This document shows, piece by piece, positions 1 to 6,053 of a stretch of 6,053 nucleotides of DNA. The DNA comes from Flavobacteriales bacterium UBA5939. Lineage in GTDB: Bacteria; Bacteroidota; Bacteroidia; Flavobacteriales; Schleiferiaceae. The notes under the pieces were generated by a model. The model was not told the DNA's origin, did not search any database, and was given only the letters and a program-made list of their open reading frames with translations. Both the position numbers and the translations under genes were made by a program. Every line of letters starts with the position of its first letter. Position 1 is the stretch's first letter. The stretch covers positions 1 through 6,053 of the forward strand of contig DJCX01000108.1 of NCBI GenBank assembly GCA_002430755.1. The letters are read 5' to 3'.

Positions 1-846
1 GTTCACTGTCCTATGGAATTGAGCACCTACTTCCGTATCAATGAAGCAGGTACTGGTCAGTTTGAGCGCACCCTTTTGGTAGCCGATGAAGGTTCTTATG
101 TAAGTTACCTCGAAGGTTGTACAGCGCCTTCTCGCGATGAAAACCAGTTGCACGCCGCAGTGGTTGAGCTTGTTGCTATGGACGATGCCGAAATCAAATA
201 CAGCACCGTACAAAACTGGTTCCCTGGCGATGCCGAAGGAAAAGGTGGTGTCTTCAACTTTGTAACCAAGCGGGGTATCTGTGAGCGCAATGCAAAGATC
301 AGTTGGACCCAAGTTGAAACTGGTTCTGCAGTGACTTGGAAATACCCGTCGTGTATCCTCAAAGGTGATAATAGTGTAGGCGAATTCTACAGCGTTGCCG
401 TAACGAACAAATTCCAGCAAGCCGATACCGGAACCAAGATGATTCACTTGGGCAAAAACACCAAGAGTACGATCATCTCTAAAGGTATCAGTGCCGGCAA
501 GAGCCACAATAGCTACAGAGGTCTTGTTCGCGTTGGAGCTCGTGCTGAAAATGCCCGAAACTTCAGCCAGTGTGATTCGCTGCTGATGGGCGACCAATGT
601 GGCGCACACACCTTCCCATACATCGAGGCGCAACACCCAAGTGCGCAGATTGAGCACGAGGCAACCACCTCGAAGATTGGTGAGGATCAGATTTTCTACT
701 GTAACCAAAGAGGAATTGGAACGGAAGAAGCTATTGCCCTAATCGTAAATGGGTACTGTAAAGAAGTATTGAACCAGCTTCCCATGGAGTTTGCCGTGGA
801 AGCACAAAAACTATTGGAAGTCTCTCTAGAAGGCTCGGTAGGATAA
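1..846 (+). CDS. sufB: SufB, Fe-S cluster assembly scaffold subunit (5' truncated)
   Basis: SufB is the scaffold subunit of the cytoplasmic SufBCD complex, on which Fe-S clusters are built from SufE-delivered sulfur. The frame is open from base 1 and already reads conserved SufB sequence (VHCPMELSTYF) before the first ATG at 13, so that ATG is not the true start. The 281 residues align without gaps to my recollection of the last 281 of E. coli SufB (495 aa), so about 214 residues lie upstream. On that alignment the functional residues are present: Cys40 in EGCTAP (E. coli C254, sulfur entry), Cys191 in SQCDSLLMG (C405), and His219/Glu220 in IEHEATTS (H433/E434, at the assembly site shared with SufD). 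The C-terminus FAVEAQKLLEVSLEGSVG is typical of the family. It ends 3 nt before sufC. The family call is certain; only the truncation at the window edge is a limit. Confidence 0.97.
   Translation, partial: VHCPMELSTYFRINEAGTGQFERTLLVADEGSYVSYLEGCTAPSRDENQLHAAVVELVAMDDAEIKYSTVQNWFPGDAEGKGGVFNFVTKRGICERNAKISWTQVETGSAVTWKYPSCILKGDNSVGEFYSVAVTNKFQQADTGTKMIHLGKNTKSTIISKGISAGKSHNSYRGLVRVGARAENARNFSQCDSLLMGDQCGAHTFPYIEAQHPSAQIEHEATTSKIGEDQIFYCNQRGIGTEEAIALIVNGYCKEVLNQLPMEFAVEAQKLLEVSLEGSVG
840..843 (+). promoter_or_regulatory. Possible weak Shine-Dalgarno (AGGA) for sufC
   Basis: AGGA lies 6 nt before the sufC ATG, inside the last codons of sufB. It is the only plausible Shine-Dalgarno match before any start in the window. 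The other starts lack one, as is common in Bacteroidetes. It could be chance, because these bases also encode the conserved SufB C-terminus. Confidence 0.35.
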
Positions 847-849
847 GCC

Positions 850-1599
850 ATGATTAAAATCAAAGATTTACAAGCACGCGTTGAGGAAAAGGAAATTCTC
901 CGCGGCATTAATTTAGAAATCAACCCGGGTGAAGTTCACGCCATCATGGGACCAAATGGTTCGGGTAAAAGTACTTTGAGTAGCGTCATCGCTGGTCGTG
1001 AGGATTACGAAGTAACCGGTGGTGCTATCTACTTTGAAGGCGAAGACCTGTTGGACCTCGACCCGGAAGAGCGCGCACACAAAGGAATCTTCCTAAGCTT
1101 CCAGTACCCTGTTGAAATTCCAGGTGTCACGGTGAGCAACTTCATCAAAACAGCCATCAACGAGAGCCGTAAGGGCCGCGGTGAAGAGCCGATGGAGGCG
1201 AGAGAGATGTTGGCAAAGATGCGCGAGAAGACTGCGCTTCTAGAGATGGATAAGAGCTACCTCAGTCGCAGCTTGAACGAAGGTTTCTCCGGTGGTGAGA
1301 AAAAGCGCAATGAGATTTTTCAAATGGCGATGCTGGAACCAAAATTGGCCATCCTTGATGAGACCGATTCTGGTTTGGATATTGATGCCCTTCGCATTGT
1401 AGCCAACGGAGTCAACAAACTGCGCAGCGAAGACAATGCGGTCGTAGTTATTACCCACTACCAGCGTCTGTTGGATTACATCGAGCCAGATTTTGTACAC
1501 GTGTTGTACAACGGTAAGATTGTGAAGAGCGGCGATAAGAATTTGGCCCTCGAACTAGAAGCAAAAGGATACGACTGGATCAAGGCAGAAAACGCATGA
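850..1599 (+). CDS. sufC: SufC, ABC-type ATPase of the SufBCD complex
   Basis: SufC is the soluble ATPase that binds SufB and SufD. ATP-driven dimerisation of SufC remodels the complex during Fe-S cluster assembly. At 249 aa it matches the family length (E. coli 248). ABC motifs appear in order: Walker A GPNGSGKS at 34-41 with Lys40, Q-loop Gln85, signature FSGGEKKR at 146-153, Walker B LAILDE ending in catalytic Glu171, D-loop SGLD at 174-177, and H-loop His203 in ITHYQ. Lys40, Glu171 and His203 fall at the same numbers as in E. coli SufC. There are no membrane segments, as expected for this non-transporter ABC protein. The start ATG lies 3 nt after the sufB stop with a weak AGGA ahead of it. 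The last codons overlap sufD by 4 nt, supporting co-transcription and coupled translation. Confidence 0.98.
   Translation: MIKIKDLQARVEEKEILRGINLEINPGEVHAIMGPNGSGKSTLSSVIAGREDYEVTGGAIYFEGEDLLDLDPEERAHKGIFLSFQYPVEIPGVTVSNFIKTAINESRKGRGEEPMEAREMLAKMREKTALLEMDKSYLSRSLNEGFSGGEKKRNEIFQMAMLEPKLAILDETDSGLDIDALRIVANGVNKLRSEDNAVVVITHYQRLLDYIEPDFVHVLYNGKIVKSGDKNLALELEAKGYDWIKAENA
1596..1599 (+). promoter_or_regulatory. ATGA stop/start overlap, sufC-sufD
   Basis: The sufD ATG and the sufC TGA share an ATGA, a classic arrangement for translational coupling by ribosome re-initiation. No convincing Shine-Dalgarno precedes the sufD ATG, so coupling is the likely way it is translated (inference). The overlap also fits SufC and SufD being subunits of the same complex. 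Confidence 0.8.
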
Positions 1600-2915
1600 C
1601 AGATTTAGCACAGGATTTACTCTCTTCATTCGTTGTTGCCGAAGCCGGCTTGAACGGAGCCAAGAATTTGGGCGTGGTCAACATGCGCAAAGAAGCATTG
1701 GACCGTTTTGAAGCTGCCGGATTCCCAACTACGCGTGACGAGGAGTGGAAATACACCAACCTCAAGCCCGTATTGAAGCACGACTACAAGATCATGCTTA
1801 AGAGCGAGAGTGCGGTTTCGTTTGGAGACATCAAACAATACCTTCTCAGCGATCTAGATACCTACAAATTGGTATTCATCAACGGTAAGTACAGCTCTTG
1901 GTTGAGCGAATCGACCCACCAGAGCTACGACATTTGCACCTTTGCTGCAGCCTTAAACAAATACCCGGACGTTCTTGCCGAGTACCTGGGCAAAGCTGCT
2001 CCTGCTGGGGAAACGTTTGTAGACCTCAACACGGCATTTGCCGACGACGGGGCGTATATCCGAGTAAAAGCAAATCAAACGGTAGACAAGCCGATCGAGA
2101 TTCTTTACATCACCACGGATGAGAACGGCACTTCATTCTCGCAGAACCGCAACCTCATTATTGTCGAGCAAAACGCGGAGGTACAGATTCTAGAGCGTCA
2201 CCAGAATCTTGGCAATACTGAGAGCTTTACAAACTTTGTGAGTGAGGTATTTGCTGCTCGTGATGCCAGAGTGAGCTACTACAAAGTGCAGAACGATAGC
2301 GACAAGGCTTCCTTGGTAGACAACACCCATGTGAAGCAAGCGACCGGCTCGAACGTGCATGTAGGCACGTATAGTTTCGGAGGAAAATTGGTCCGTAATA
2401 ACCTGCACTTCTACTCTGGTGGAGAACACGCTGAAAGTCATATGGACGGCATCACTATTATCGGTGACGGCCAAACTGTTGACCACCATACCTTGGTAGA
2501 TCACCAAGAGCCTAATTGCTACAGCCGTGAGTTGTACAAGGGCATCTACCTCGGCAAGAGTCACGGTGTCTTTAATGGAAAGGTTTTGGTGCGCCAAAAG
2601 GCACAGAAGACCAATGCCTTCCAACAGAACGACAATATTCTATTGAGCGATAAAGCAAAGGTGGACACAAAACCTCAATTGGAGATTTTTGCAGATGATG
2701 TGCGTTGTTCACACGGTTGTACCGTAGGACAATTGGACAAAAATGCATTGTTCTACTTGCGTTCTCGAGGTATTCCAAAGCGTGAAGCGCAAGGATTGAT
2801 GACCTATGCATTCGCCTCAGACGCACTTGAATATATTAAGATCCCTCAGTTAGAGAAGCGCCTGAACGGCGTTATCGCTGAAAAGCTCGGCATCAACTTA
2901 GAGTTCGCACTATAA
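1596..2915 (+). CDS. sufD: SufD, Fe-S cluster assembly scaffold subunit
   Basis: SufD is a paralogue of SufB and pairs with it in the SufBC2D scaffold. It is needed for iron acquisition and provides part of the assembly site. The 439-residue product has the N-terminal SufD motif FPTTRDEEWKYTNL (43-56), then a long beta-helix-like core with features such as SGGEHAESHMDG (275-285). The C-terminal signature DDVRCSHGCTVGQLD (367-381) contains Cys371 and His373, which correspond to E. coli SufD C358 and H360, the latter a proposed cluster ligand facing SufB. The tail RGIPKREAQGLMTYAF (391-406) is typical of SufB/SufD and lies in the region that contacts SufC. Length is usual for this phylum. It starts in the ATGA overlap with sufC, and its TAA overlaps the sufS ATG. 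No defect is seen. Confidence 0.97.
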   Translation: MTDLAQDLLSSFVVAEAGLNGAKNLGVVNMRKEALDRFEAAGFPTTRDEEWKYTNLKPVLKHDYKIMLKSESAVSFGDIKQYLLSDLDTYKLVFINGKYSSWLSESTHQSYDICTFAAALNKYPDVLAEYLGKAAPAGETFVDLNTAFADDGAYIRVKANQTVDKPIEILYITTDENGTSFSQNRNLIIVEQNAEVQILERHQNLGNTESFTNFVSEVFAARDARVSYYKVQNDSDKASLVDNTHVKQATGSNVHVGTYSFGGKLVRNNLHFYSGGEHAESHMDGITIIGDGQTVDHHTLVDHQEPNCYSRELYKGIYLGKSHGVFNGKVLVRQKAQKTNAFQQNDNILLSDKAKVDTKPQLEIFADDVRCSHGCTVGQLDKNALFYLRSRGIPKREAQGLMTYAFASDALEYIKIPQLEKRLNGVIAEKLGINLEFAL

Positions 2916-2917
2916 TG
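2913..2917 (+). promoter_or_regulatory. TAATG stop/start overlap, sufD-sufS
   Basis: The sufD stop TAA and the sufS ATG share one base (TAATG). No Shine-Dalgarno is visible before the ATG, so re-initiation after sufD termination is the likely way sufS is translated (inference). Confidence 0.75.
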
Positions 2918-4132
2918 AGCTATGATGTCCAAAGCATACGCCAGCAATTTCCCATCCTGAATCAACAGATTCACGGAAGGCCGTTGGTGTATTTGGACAA
3001 TGCTGCCACTGCGCAGAAGCCCATGGCCGTCATCGATGCCATTTCAGATTATTACCTGAACTACAATGCCAATGTACACCGCGGTGTGCACACATTGAGC
3101 CAGCGCGCTACCGATGCGATGGAAGCCGTTCGTGAAGATGTACGTGCACACATTAATGCAGCGGAAACAGCTGAAATCATCTTTACACGAGGCATTACCG
3201 ATAGCATCAATACCATAGCCTTTGGTATGGGAGCACTCGTCAGTAAAGGGCAAAATATCGTAATCACAGCCGTTGAGCACCACAGCAATATTGTGCCTTG
3301 GCAAATGCTGTGTCAGCGCACGGGTGCAGAGCTTCGTCACTTGCCGATGAACGAGCACGGTGAGGTCGTTTTGGACGGTATTGAAGATATTATTGACGAG
3401 CATACCGCCATGGTTGCGTTCAATCACATCTCTAATGCACTCGGGACGATTAATCCTGTGGAGGCCATTTTGGAGCGTGCCCAAAAAGTGGGCGCTTGGA
3501 CCTTGGTGGACGGTGCACAAAGTGGACCACATGCCAAAGTTGATGTTCGCGCTTGGGACGTTGACTTCTTTACACTTAGCAGTCATAAAATGTACGGTCC
3601 TACAGGACTGGGCGTGCTTTACGGCAAACGTGAAAGACTAGAAGCCCTTCCTCCTTATCAAGGTGGTGGTGAAATGATTGCCACAGTGACTCTTGAAGAA
3701 AGCACCTATGCGGGACTGCCGCATAAATTTGAAGCAGGCACACCCCATATCGAAGGAATTATTGGCTTTGGGGCTGCGCTGAAATACATCAACGAAGTAG
3801 GGATTGAAGCAATCGCAGCCCATGAGAAAGAACTACTCGAATATGCAACGAAGGAGTGTTCACAGATTGAAGGGTTCAGAGTCATTGGTGATGCCAAGAA
3901 CAAGGCCAGCGTGCTGAGCTTTGTCGTCGACGGAACACACCCGTATGATTTGGGGGTGTTGTTAGATCAACAAGGTGTAGCGGTGCGTACTGGACAACAT
4001 TGTACGCAACCCATCATGGACGCCTTTTGTATTGACGGAACGGCAAGAGCGAGTTTTGCGATGTACAATACCAAAGAAGAAATTGACCTGTTCAAGGCTG
4101 CCCTTGAGAAGGCCGTAACGATGCTGCGCTAA
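2915..4132 (+). CDS. sufS: SufS, type II (SufS/CsdA-type) cysteine desulfurase
   Basis: SufS is a PLP-dependent enzyme that converts L-cysteine to L-alanine and holds the released sulfur as a persulfide, which it passes to SufE. The 405 aa are normal for the family (E. coli 406). The fold-type I aminotransferase hallmarks are present: Asp199 in LVDGAQS (contacts the PLP ring), the PLP lysine Lys225 in TLSSHKMYG, His123 in EHHSN (stacks on PLP), the YQGGGEMI loop at 248-255, and Arg378 in GTARAS, which should bind the substrate carboxylate. Catalytic Cys363 lies in VRTGQHCTQP (E. coli C364). The short loop around it marks the type II enzymes, which depend on SufE. One small oddity is Gln361, where E. 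coli has His (GHHC). The gene overlaps both neighbours by 1 nt. A CsdA paralogue is possible by sequence alone, but the suf context settles the name. Confidence 0.97.
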   Translation: MSYDVQSIRQQFPILNQQIHGRPLVYLDNAATAQKPMAVIDAISDYYLNYNANVHRGVHTLSQRATDAMEAVREDVRAHINAAETAEIIFTRGITDSINTIAFGMGALVSKGQNIVITAVEHHSNIVPWQMLCQRTGAELRHLPMNEHGEVVLDGIEDIIDEHTAMVAFNHISNALGTINPVEAILERAQKVGAWTLVDGAQSGPHAKVDVRAWDVDFFTLSSHKMYGPTGLGVLYGKRERLEALPPYQGGGEMIATVTLEESTYAGLPHKFEAGTPHIEGIIGFGAALKYINEVGIEAIAAHEKELLEYATKECSQIEGFRVIGDAKNKASVLSFVVDGTHPYDLGVLLDQQGVAVRTGQHCTQPIMDAFCIDGTARASFAMYNTKEEIDLFKAALEKAVTMLR

Positions 4133-4134
4133 TG
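4130..4134 (+). promoter_or_regulatory. TAATG stop/start overlap, sufS-sufE
   Basis: The sufS TAA and the sufE ATG share one base, as at the sufD-sufS junction. This would couple production of the desulfurase to that of its sulfur acceptor (inference). No Shine-Dalgarno is seen. Confidence 0.75.
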
Positions 4135-4548
4135 GCAACGATTAAAGAAAGACAAGACGTATTGGTCGAGGAATTTGAATTCTTCGACGAATGGATGGAC
4201 AAATACAACCACATCATTGAGATGGGGAAGAGTCTTAATGCCTTACCGGAAGAAAAGAAGAACGATGATCTTTTGGTACAAGGCTGCCAAAGCAAGGTGT
4301 GGTTGCATGCAGAAAAGAGTGGTGAAAACGTGAGGTTTCAAGCAGATGCCGACGCCATTATCGCGAAGGGTATCGTCGCCATGTTGATTGATGTTTTTGA
4401 TAATCAGCCTGCGAAAGAAGTGGCTGCTGCTGACCTCGGGTTCTTGGAAGAGATTGGATTGAAAGACCATCTCAGCCCGACAAGAGCAAACGGTCTGATG
4501 AGCATGATCAAACAAATGAAATTTTACGCCTTGGCTTTTGCCGGGTAA
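4132..4548 (+). CDS. sufE: SufE, sulfur acceptor and activator of SufS
   Basis: SufE takes the persulfide sulfur from the SufS active-site cysteine and hands it to SufB, also stimulating SufS. The 138-residue length matches E. coli SufE. The acceptor Cys52 lies in the family signature LVQGCQSKVWL (48-58; E. coli C51). The N-terminus ERQDVLVEEFEFFDEWMDKY is the usual opening helix with the F-x-x-W-x-x-R/K-Y pattern, and the second half has the GLKDHLSPTRANGLMSMI segment (residues 110-127), also typical. The start is fixed by the TAATG overlap with sufS and by the family N-terminus. The acidic, soluble product has no signal peptide. Its place next to sufS agrees with the paired function. Confidence 0.97.
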   Translation: MATIKERQDVLVEEFEFFDEWMDKYNHIIEMGKSLNALPEEKKNDDLLVQGCQSKVWLHAEKSGENVRFQADADAIIAKGIVAMLIDVFDNQPAKEVAAADLGFLEEIGLKDHLSPTRANGLMSMIKQMKFYALAFAG

Positions 4549-4560
4549 TACACAAGTGCC

Positions 4561-4893
4561 ATGAGTGAAGAGTTGACGCACAGCGAAATGCAAAAGATTG
4601 GAGAGGAGGTCGTAGGAGTTCTTTGTACCATCTTTGATCCTGAAATTCCTGTAGATATATACCAGTTAGGGTTGATTTACGATGTGAAGGTCAGTACAGA
4701 GCGTGATGTTCATATTTTGATGACGTTGACCTCGCCGAATTGTCCCGTAGCAGAAAGCTTACCGCAAGAAGTAAAGGAGAAATCAAGAGCTCTGGACAGC
4801 GTAAACGATGTTGAAGTAGAAATCACTTTCGACCCGCCGTGGGACAAGAGTATGATGAGCGAAGAGGCGAAACTCGAGCTCGGCATGCTTTAA
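4561..4893 (+). CDS. DUF59/MIP18-family SUF-associated Fe-S assembly protein (SufT-like)
   Basis: This 110-residue protein consists almost wholly of one DUF59 (MIP18/PaaD-like) domain, the group often annotated as SUF system-associated protein in Bacteroidetes. Visible hallmarks are FDPEIPVDIYQLGLIYDV (25-42), the conserved cysteine Cys61 in TSPNCPVAESLP, and the C-terminal VEVEITFDPPWDKSMMSEEA (84-103). Relatives in eukaryotes and bacteria act in Fe-S protein maturation, and the conserved cysteine is thought to matter for cluster transfer; the exact role of this group is less certain. It lies 12 nt after sufE and in the same frame, separated by the sufE stop and four codons, so it is almost certainly in the operon. 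It has no Shine-Dalgarno. The sufT symbol is used for longer relatives, so I leave the symbol blank. PaaD of phenylacetate degradation is an alternative family member but does not fit the context. Confidence 0.9.
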   Translation: MSEELTHSEMQKIGEEVVGVLCTIFDPEIPVDIYQLGLIYDVKVSTERDVHILMTLTSPNCPVAESLPQEVKEKSRALDSVNDVEVEITFDPPWDKSMMSEEAKLELGML

Positions 4894-4929
4894 TTGCCCT
4901 GATTCTTTAAAATTTTCCCAAAACGAGAA

Positions 4930-4954
4930 CCTTCTAACGCTTAATCCGTTAAGG
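4930..4954 (+). other. Imperfect hairpin in the 3' untranslated region
   Basis: CCTT (4930-4933) and AACG (4936-4939) can pair with CGTT (4947-4950) and AAGG (4951-4954), giving an 8-bp stem with a 2-nt bulge and a 7-nt loop. A shorter alternative, CTTAA/TTAAG (4940-4944 with 4949-4953), shares the bases. No T-run follows, so this is not itself a terminator. It might stabilise the 3' end of the suf mRNA or be chance. Confidence 0.35.
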
Positions 4955-4968
4955 ATGACGTTACTTTG

Positions 4969-5001
4969 TTGCTCGTTACTCAAAAAATCGAGCAATTTTT
5001 T
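4969..5001 (+). terminator. Rho-independent terminator candidate of the suf operon
   Basis: TTGCTCG (4969-4975) is a perfect 7-bp inverted repeat of CGAGCAA (4989-4995), with a 13-nt loop, followed at once by six Ts (4996-5001). It stands 75 nt after the last suf-cluster stop codon, where the operon should end, and before a functionally unrelated gene. The loop is rather long and contains an A6 run that could instead pair with the T6 run, giving a competing hairpin. Termination may therefore be partial. Confidence 0.7.
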
Positions 5002-5025
5002 GTGAATTAGAAAAATATCCGCCAA

Positions 5026-6053
5026 ATGAAAATTGGAATAGACGCCATTTCATACTACGTACCTAGCCACTACCTCCCTATTGAAGCACTTGCGAATGCA
5101 AGAAACATTGAATATGCCAAGCTAAACAAAGGCTTGGGTCTGACTTCTATGTCCTTCCCAGACGTCGACGAAGATGCTGCCTCCATGGGAGCGAATGCCG
5201 TTCTCGACATGTTCCAAAGAGAATCTCTTCATCCAGCAACAGTGGGTAGAATGTACCTCGGTACAGAAAGTGCTTTGGACAGCGCCAAACCCACCGCTAC
5301 CTATATTCTAGACTTAGTAGAAAAGGAATTGGCTGGCGAGCACGGAGAGCGTTGTTTGAAAAACGTGGATGCTGTTGATATGACCTTCGCGTGTATCGGA
5401 GCAGTAGATGCGTTAGAGAATGCATGCCTATATGTGCAGCAAAACCCAGAAAAGAAAGCCATTATTATCGCGGCCGATTTGGCCAAATATGACCTAGGTT
5501 CAACCGGAGAATACACCCAAGGCGCCGGTGCTGTGGCATTGCTCGTGGGTGTAGATCCAGCGATTGTCGCATTGGATGCCGAAATCGGCGTAGCCACTAA
5601 AGGAGAGCGTGATTTCTTCAAACCACGTAGAACACATACTAAAGCCTCGGTTCTCGTACAGGCAGCTTCTTTGTTAGGGGTTGAATTGAGTGAAGAAGAA
5701 GCTGCTGCTAAGCTTGTAGAGGCAGAAGGGTTCTGGGGTGGAAACAGCATGATCCGCAGTTATGTTGAAGAACCGGTTTTTGACGGTCAATACAGCAACG
5801 GTGCTTATGTTGGTCGTATCCAAGAGGCACTCGCTCACTTTGAAAGCAAGGTGGACCTAAATCCTGCCTTGGATTGGGACCGCGTAGTGATGCACTTGCC
5901 TTATGCATTCCAAGGGCGCCGTATGCTGGTGAATTTCTACCTGGATTGGATGAACGCTAACGGAAAATGGAACGAAGTAGTTACTGCTATGGGCGGCGAC
6001 AAACCAGCGGATAAAGACGAGGCGAAAGCTTGGGTAAAAGCATTTAGTAAGAG
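5026..6053 (+). CDS. Hydroxymethylglutaryl-CoA synthase (3' truncated)
   Basis: HMG-CoA synthase condenses acetyl-CoA with acetoacetyl-CoA to HMG-CoA, the first committed step of the mevalonate route to isoprenoids. The window holds 342 complete codons plus 2 bases, and the frame runs open to the edge. It begins MKIGIDAISYYVP, usual for the family, and an in-frame TAG at 5008-5010 makes the ATG at 5026 the first possible ATG start. The catalytic triad of this thiolase-fold enzyme is visible: Glu81 in LGTESALD, nucleophile Cys123 in TFACIGAVDAL, and His290 in MHLPYAFQGRRM (S. aureus E79, C111, H233 as I recall). Between DFFKP (196-200) and PVFDGQYS (250-257) it has about 43-45 residues more than the human or S. 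aureus enzymes. It follows a likely terminator, so it probably has its own promoter, though none was recognised. A polyketide beta-branching homologue (PksG type) is possible but nothing nearby supports it. mvaS would be the usual symbol. Confidence 0.92.
   Translation, partial: MKIGIDAISYYVPSHYLPIEALANARNIEYAKLNKGLGLTSMSFPDVDEDAASMGANAVLDMFQRESLHPATVGRMYLGTESALDSAKPTATYILDLVEKELAGEHGERCLKNVDAVDMTFACIGAVDALENACLYVQQNPEKKAIIIAADLAKYDLGSTGEYTQGAGAVALLVGVDPAIVALDAEIGVATKGERDFFKPRRTHTKASVLVQAASLLGVELSEEEAAAKLVEAEGFWGGNSMIRSYVEEPVFDGQYSNGAYVGRIQEALAHFESKVDLNPALDWDRVVMHLPYAFQGRRMLVNFYLDWMNANGKWNEVVTAMGGDKPADKDEAKAWVKAFSK

Noticed and set aside
13..15. ATG as a possible start of the first gene
   Set aside because: The preceding codons read VHCP, conserved in SufB, and the product would lack about 218 N-terminal residues. 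The gene is simply cut by the window edge.
2190..2624. A 144-codon open frame on the minus strand
   Set aside because: It is antisense to the conserved core of sufD, with no recognisable domain and no regulatory signals of its own.
3044..3586. A 180-codon open frame on the minus strand
   Set aside because: It lies wholly inside sufS, which has every expected catalytic residue. The antisense translation resembles no family I know, so it is a shadow of sufS codon use.
4908..4916. TAAAATTTT as a promoter -7 element
   Set aside because: It does not fit TAnnTTTG well, and its upstream TTG is only about 11 nt away, too close for the Bacteroidetes spacing.
5692..5709. GAA x3 followed by GCT x3 as a microsatellite
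   Set aside because: It is too short to be a meaningful repeat and simply encodes an EEEAAA helix segment in the HMG-CoA synthase.
5301..5750. A 149-codon open frame on the minus strand
   Set aside because: It is antisense to the HMG-CoA synthase, Ser/Ala/Pro-rich as expected for a reverse shadow, and has no recognisable motif.

Overview
The window is one dense, single-direction block of housekeeping genes. The deduced proteins look like those of a Bacteroidetes/Flavobacteriia bacterium. Three things point there: the gene order sufB-C-D-S-E plus a small DUF59 gene, the near absence of Shine-Dalgarno sequences before the starts, and a mevalonate-pathway-type HMG-CoA synthase next door. Base composition is mid-range by eye, not very AT-rich, so a Flavobacteriales lineage with moderate GC fits. 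The genus cannot be named from this sequence.

Layout: positions 1-846 hold the C-terminal 281 residues of SufB, whose start lies before the window. sufC (850-1599), sufD (1596-2915), sufS (2915-4132), sufE (4132-4548) and a DUF59/MIP18-family gene (4561-4893) follow. The gaps are -4 to +12 nt, with ATGA or TAATG overlaps at three junctions, so these six genes almost certainly form one operon. A 132-nt intergenic stretch (4894-5025) carries a good candidate Rho-independent terminator. After it starts a hydroxymethylglutaryl-CoA synthase gene (5026 to the window end), cut off at the 3' side.

How the genes work together: SufS takes sulfur from cysteine as a persulfide, SufE accepts it and passes it to the SufB-SufC-SufD scaffold, and ATP hydrolysis by SufC drives Fe-S cluster assembly at the SufB/SufD interface. 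The DUF59 protein probably helps cluster maturation or delivery. Every catalytic residue I could check is present, so the machinery looks intact. HMG-CoA synthase belongs to isoprenoid (mevalonate) metabolism and is probably a separate transcription unit.

I did not find a previously undescribed system here. The points most worth a second look are an insertion of roughly 43-45 residues in the HMG-CoA synthase and the mutually exclusive RNA foldings around the terminator. No tRNA, rRNA, CRISPR array or mobile element was seen, and all long minus-strand open frames are antisense shadows of these genes.
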